A DNA stretch of 64,000 nucleotides, taken from assembly GCF_913773995.1 (NCBI RefSeq), contig NZ_CAJYES010000153.1, forward strand, positions 1 through 64,000, read 5' to 3'. Each line of letters starts with the position of its first letter. Position 1 is the first letter of the stretch. The position numbers were made by a program, and so were the translations under genes. The notes under the pieces are model-generated. The model did not search any database, was not told where the DNA came from, and worked only from the letters and a program-made list of their open reading frames with translations. This DNA comes from an uncultured Pseudacidovorax sp. Lineage in GTDB: Bacteria > Pseudomonadota > Gammaproteobacteria > Burkholderiales > Burkholderiaceae_C. This document shows, piece by piece, positions 61,374 through 64,000 of this stretch.

Positions 61374-61413
61374 GGGACTGGGGAAGGAAGCGACGGTCGC
61401 GGGCAACGGATTT

Positions 61414-61815
61414 TCAGGCCCTGTCGTCGTTCGCGAACACCGCGCCGCGGGCGGCGAGCAGTTCGCGCAGGACCGAGCGATGGCAGCGGCCCTCATGCTC
61501 GCAATAGCAGCCCACGGACAGGCTGGCGTTGCGCGACAGGACGGCCAGCAGGTCGAGCGACTGCTGGGCCTCCGGCGTGTTCAGTTCAGCCTTGAATTTA
61601 CGGACGAAGGCGGACCATTGCTGCGGCGTCTCGGCCTCGCGCCCCTGCTTCATGGTGTCGGCCGAGGGCGCCAGGACCGGGAACCAGACGTCGTACCAGT
61701 TGCCCGACGCAAAGGCCGCCTTGGGCACACCCCGAGGCGGGCGGCGGACGGTTCCGATGCGCGTGCCTTCGTCGGCGGCACGCGGCGATCCCAGCTGAAC
61801 GACTCGAAGCGGCAT
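61414..61815 (-). CDS. DUF488 family protein
   Basis: Start set at MPLRVVQLGSPR; GNWYDVWFPVLAPS, SVGCYCEHEGRCHRSVLRELLAARGA. Confidence 0.88.
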   Translation of the reverse strand: MPLRVVQLGSPRAADEGTRIGTVRRPPRGVPKAAFASGNWYDVWFPVLAPSADTMKQGREAETPQQWSAFVRKFKAELNTPEAQQSLDLLAVLSRNASLSVGCYCEHEGRCHRSVLRELLAARGAVFANDDRA

Positions 61816-61954
61816 GGACGCTCCCGGCAATGACAAGGGGCGCCATCGTACGGCCACCCGCGGCAAACAGGCCATCAGCCGCGGCTTTGACGGCGTGGCA
61901 TGCGGGCCCCGAGAGGCCCGGGGGCTCACGCCAGGGCAGGCCGCGCAGCCGTGA

Positions 61955-63187
61955 CTAGAACAGCACCCGGCTCTTGATCGTCCCCGGCACCTTGGCCAGC
62001 GCCTCGTGCGCCACGTCGGACGAGGCAGCGTCCACGTCGGTCACCACGTAGCCGACCTTGTCGTTGGTCTGCAGGTACTGCGCGGCGATGTTGATGTGGT
62101 GGTCGGCAAAGACCTGGTTCACCGCCGACAGCACGCCCGGCACGTTGCGGTGGATGTGCAGCAGCCGGTGCTTGCCCGGATGTGCGGGCAGCGCCACCTC
62201 CGGGAAGTTGACCGAACGCGTGGTGGTGCCGTTGTCGCTGTAGCGCACCAGCTTCTCGGCCACCTCGACGCCGATGTTGGCCTGGGCCTCCATGGTCGAG
62301 CCGCCGATGTGCGGCGTAAGGATCACGTTGTCCAGCCCGCGCAGCGGCGACTGGAACTCGTCCTTGTTGCTCTTGGGTTCCTTGGGGAAGACGTCGATGG
62401 CGGCGCCCAGCAGCCGGCGCTCGCGCAGCGCGGCGGCCAGCGCCTCGATGACCACCACCGTGCCGCGCGAGGCATTGATGAGGATGGCGCCCGGCTTCAT
62501 GGTGGCGAGCTCGGCCTCGCCGATCATCCATTGCGTGGAAGGCAGCTCGGGCACATGCAGGCTCACGATGTCGGACTGGGCCAGCAGCTCGTCCAGGCTG
62601 CGGGCCTGGCGCGCATTGCCCAGCGGCAGCTTGGCCACCACGTCGTGGAAGACCACATGCATGCCCAGCGCCTCGGCCAGCACCGACAGCTGCGCGCCGA
62701 TGGAGCCGTAGCCCACGATGCCCAGCGTCTTGCCACGGATCTCGAAGGCGTTCTCGGCCGTCTTGAGCCAGCCGCCGCGGTGGGCGGCGGCGTTCTTCTC
62801 GGGCACCCCGCGCAGCAGCAGGATGGCCTCGGCCAGCACCAGCTCGGCCACCGAGCGGGTGTTGGAGTACGGTGCGTTGAACACGGCCACGCCATGCTCG
62901 CGCGCCGCGTCCAGGTCGATCTGGTTGGTGCCGATGCAGAAGGCGCCCACGGCCACCAGCTTGGGCGCGGCCGCGAACACCTCGGCCGTGAGCTGCGTGC
63001 GCGAGCGGATGCCCAGGAAGTGCACGTCCGCCAACCGAGCCTTGAGCTCCTCGCCCTCCAGGGCGCCCGGCAGCGTCTCCACCTGGGTATAGCCGGAGGC
63101 CTGCAGCAGTTCGACCGCGGAAGGATGGATGCCTTCCAGCAACAGGAACTTGATCTTGGCCTTGTCCAGCGAGGTGGTCTTCGTCAT
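61955..63187 (-). CDS. serA: D-3-phosphoglycerate dehydrogenase
   Basis: Start set at MTKTTSLDKAKIKFLLLEG (ORF extends to 63211); LGIVGYGSIGAQLSVLAEALGM, INASRGTVV, C-terminal ACT domain. Confidence 0.96.
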   Translation of the reverse strand: MTKTTSLDKAKIKFLLLEGIHPSAVELLQASGYTQVETLPGALEGEELKARLADVHFLGIRSRTQLTAEVFAAAPKLVAVGAFCIGTNQIDLDAAREHGVAVFNAPYSNTRSVAELVLAEAILLLRGVPEKNAAAHRGGWLKTAENAFEIRGKTLGIVGYGSIGAQLSVLAEALGMHVVFHDVVAKLPLGNARQARSLDELLAQSDIVSLHVPELPSTQWMIGEAELATMKPGAILINASRGTVVVIEALAAALRERRLLGAAIDVFPKEPKSNKDEFQSPLRGLDNVILTPHIGGSTMEAQANIGVEVAEKLVRYSDNGTTTRSVNFPEVALPAHPGKHRLLHIHRNVPGVLSAVNQVFADHHINIAAQYLQTNDKVGYVVTDVDAASSDVAHEALAKVPGTIKSRVLF

Positions 63188-63331
63188 GCCCGGCATCAAC
63201 ACGTTTGTCAAAACGGTCGAGTATGGTTCAAGCCTGCTGCACCGCCGCAGCGCGGCCGGCCCGCCCCGGCCGCAAAAAGGGTTTCCCCGCTTGAGCAGTC
63301 ACCGCCTGCCATGCGACAACCCGCCGTCTTG

Positions 63332-63349
63332 CTGTCACAGAACAGCCAT
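63332..63349 (+). promoter_or_regulatory. Pho-box-like PhoB site upstream of ugpB
   Basis: CTGTCAC-AGAA-CAGCCAT: 11/14 matches to CTGTCAT-N4-CTGTCAT, followed by a TGTAAT -10-like hexamer at 63364-63369. Confidence 0.5.
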
Positions 63350-63387
63350 AGTCTCTTCACTTTTGTAATTCGCATCCAGGAGTCTTC

Positions 63388-64000
63388 ATGCGATTCACGC
63401 AACTTGCTGCAGCCGCCACCGTGGCCGTCATGGCCGCCGTTCCGGCGCACGCACAGACCGAGATCCAGTGGTGGCACGCCATGAGCGGCCCGCTGGGCGA
63501 GTGGGTCAATGACCTCGCCAAGCAGTACAACGAAAGTCAGAAGGAATACAAGGTCGTCCCCACCTTCAAGGGCACCTATGACGAGTCGATGACGGCCGCC
63601 ATCGCCGCCTTCCGCTCGGGCAATGCGCCGCACATCCTGCAGGTCTTCGAAGTGGGCACCGCCACCATGATGGCCTCCAAGGCCGCGATCAAGCCGGTGG
63701 CCGAGGTGATGAAGGAAAGCGGCGTGAGCTTCGACCCGAAGGCCTACATCCCTGCCGTGGCCGGCTACTACACGGCCCCCAACGGCCAGATGCTGAGCCT
63801 GCCCTTCAACAGCTCGACGACCATCTTCTACTACAACAAGGACGCCTTCAAGGCGGCCGGCCTCGACCCCGAGAAGGCGCCCAAGACCTGGCCCGAGGTC
63901 GTCGCCGCCGCCGCGAAGCTCAAGGCCAGCGGCCACAAGTGCCCCTTCACCACCAGCTGGATCAGCTGGACGCAGCTGGAGAGCTTCTCGACCTGGCACA
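63388..64000 (+). CDS. ugpB: sn-glycerol-3-phosphate ABC transporter substrate-binding protein (truncated by window end)
   Basis: MRFTQLAAAATVAVMAAVPAHAQTEIQWWHAMSGPLGEWVNDLAKQYNESQKEYKVVPTFKGTYDESMTAAIAAFRSGNAPHILQVFEVGTATMM. Confidence 0.93.
   Translation, partial: MRFTQLAAAATVAVMAAVPAHAQTEIQWWHAMSGPLGEWVNDLAKQYNESQKEYKVVPTFKGTYDESMTAAIAAFRSGNAPHILQVFEVGTATMMASKAAIKPVAEVMKESGVSFDPKAYIPAVAGYYTAPNGQMLSLPFNSSTTIFYYNKDAFKAAGLDPEKAPKTWPEVVAAAAKLKASGHKCPFTTSWISWTQLESFSTWH

Noticed and set aside
1-64000. tRNA/rRNA genes
   Set aside because: Scanned for conserved tRNA T-loop and rRNA-like stretches by eye; none convincing, though a covariance-model search would be needed to exclude short RNAs.

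Overview
This is a high-GC, gene-dense chromosomal window from a betaproteobacterium, probably Burkholderiales/Comamonadaceae. That placement is inferred from gene content and order (aspS-nudB-EEP, ubiE-Tim44-ubiJ-ubiB, fds operon), not from a search. I support about 65 protein-coding genes. Main blocks: MHS transporter plus quiC-like dehydroshikimate dehydratase; an NAD-dependent formate dehydrogenase operon (fdsGBA-D); a repeat-rich ~1.2 kb intergenic region; a LysR regulator; Mrp/ApbC; an alternative aa3-type cytochrome oxidase cluster with fused subunit I/III; aacS; Bug-type binding protein; YceH/NAD-isocitrate dehydrogenase; metG; scpA; gpsA-secB-grxC-rhodanese; gpmA-ctpA-moeB; AsmA; a two-component/stress-envelope island with small membrane proteins and a ferritin-like protein; BLUF photoreceptor-folE; nudB-aspS; ubiquinone genes; a giant FAD/Fe-S oxidoreductase; serA; and a truncated ugpB. 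No rRNA, tRNA, CRISPR, prophage or transposase was recognised. Many long ORFs in the supplied track are antisense artefacts of high GC. The most interesting non-coding signals are a large imperfect inverted repeat around a REP-like pair (about 9.28-9.96 kb), a 39-bp near-perfect palindrome upstream of the LysR gene, tandem PcaR/IclR-like boxes upstream of quiC, a Pho-box-like site upstream of ugpB, and an unlisted ~34-aa candidate membrane microprotein downstream of the LysR gene. I did not find a clear new defence or mobile system; the best candidate for an undescribed functional unit is the 38.7-45.3 kb signalling/stress island.
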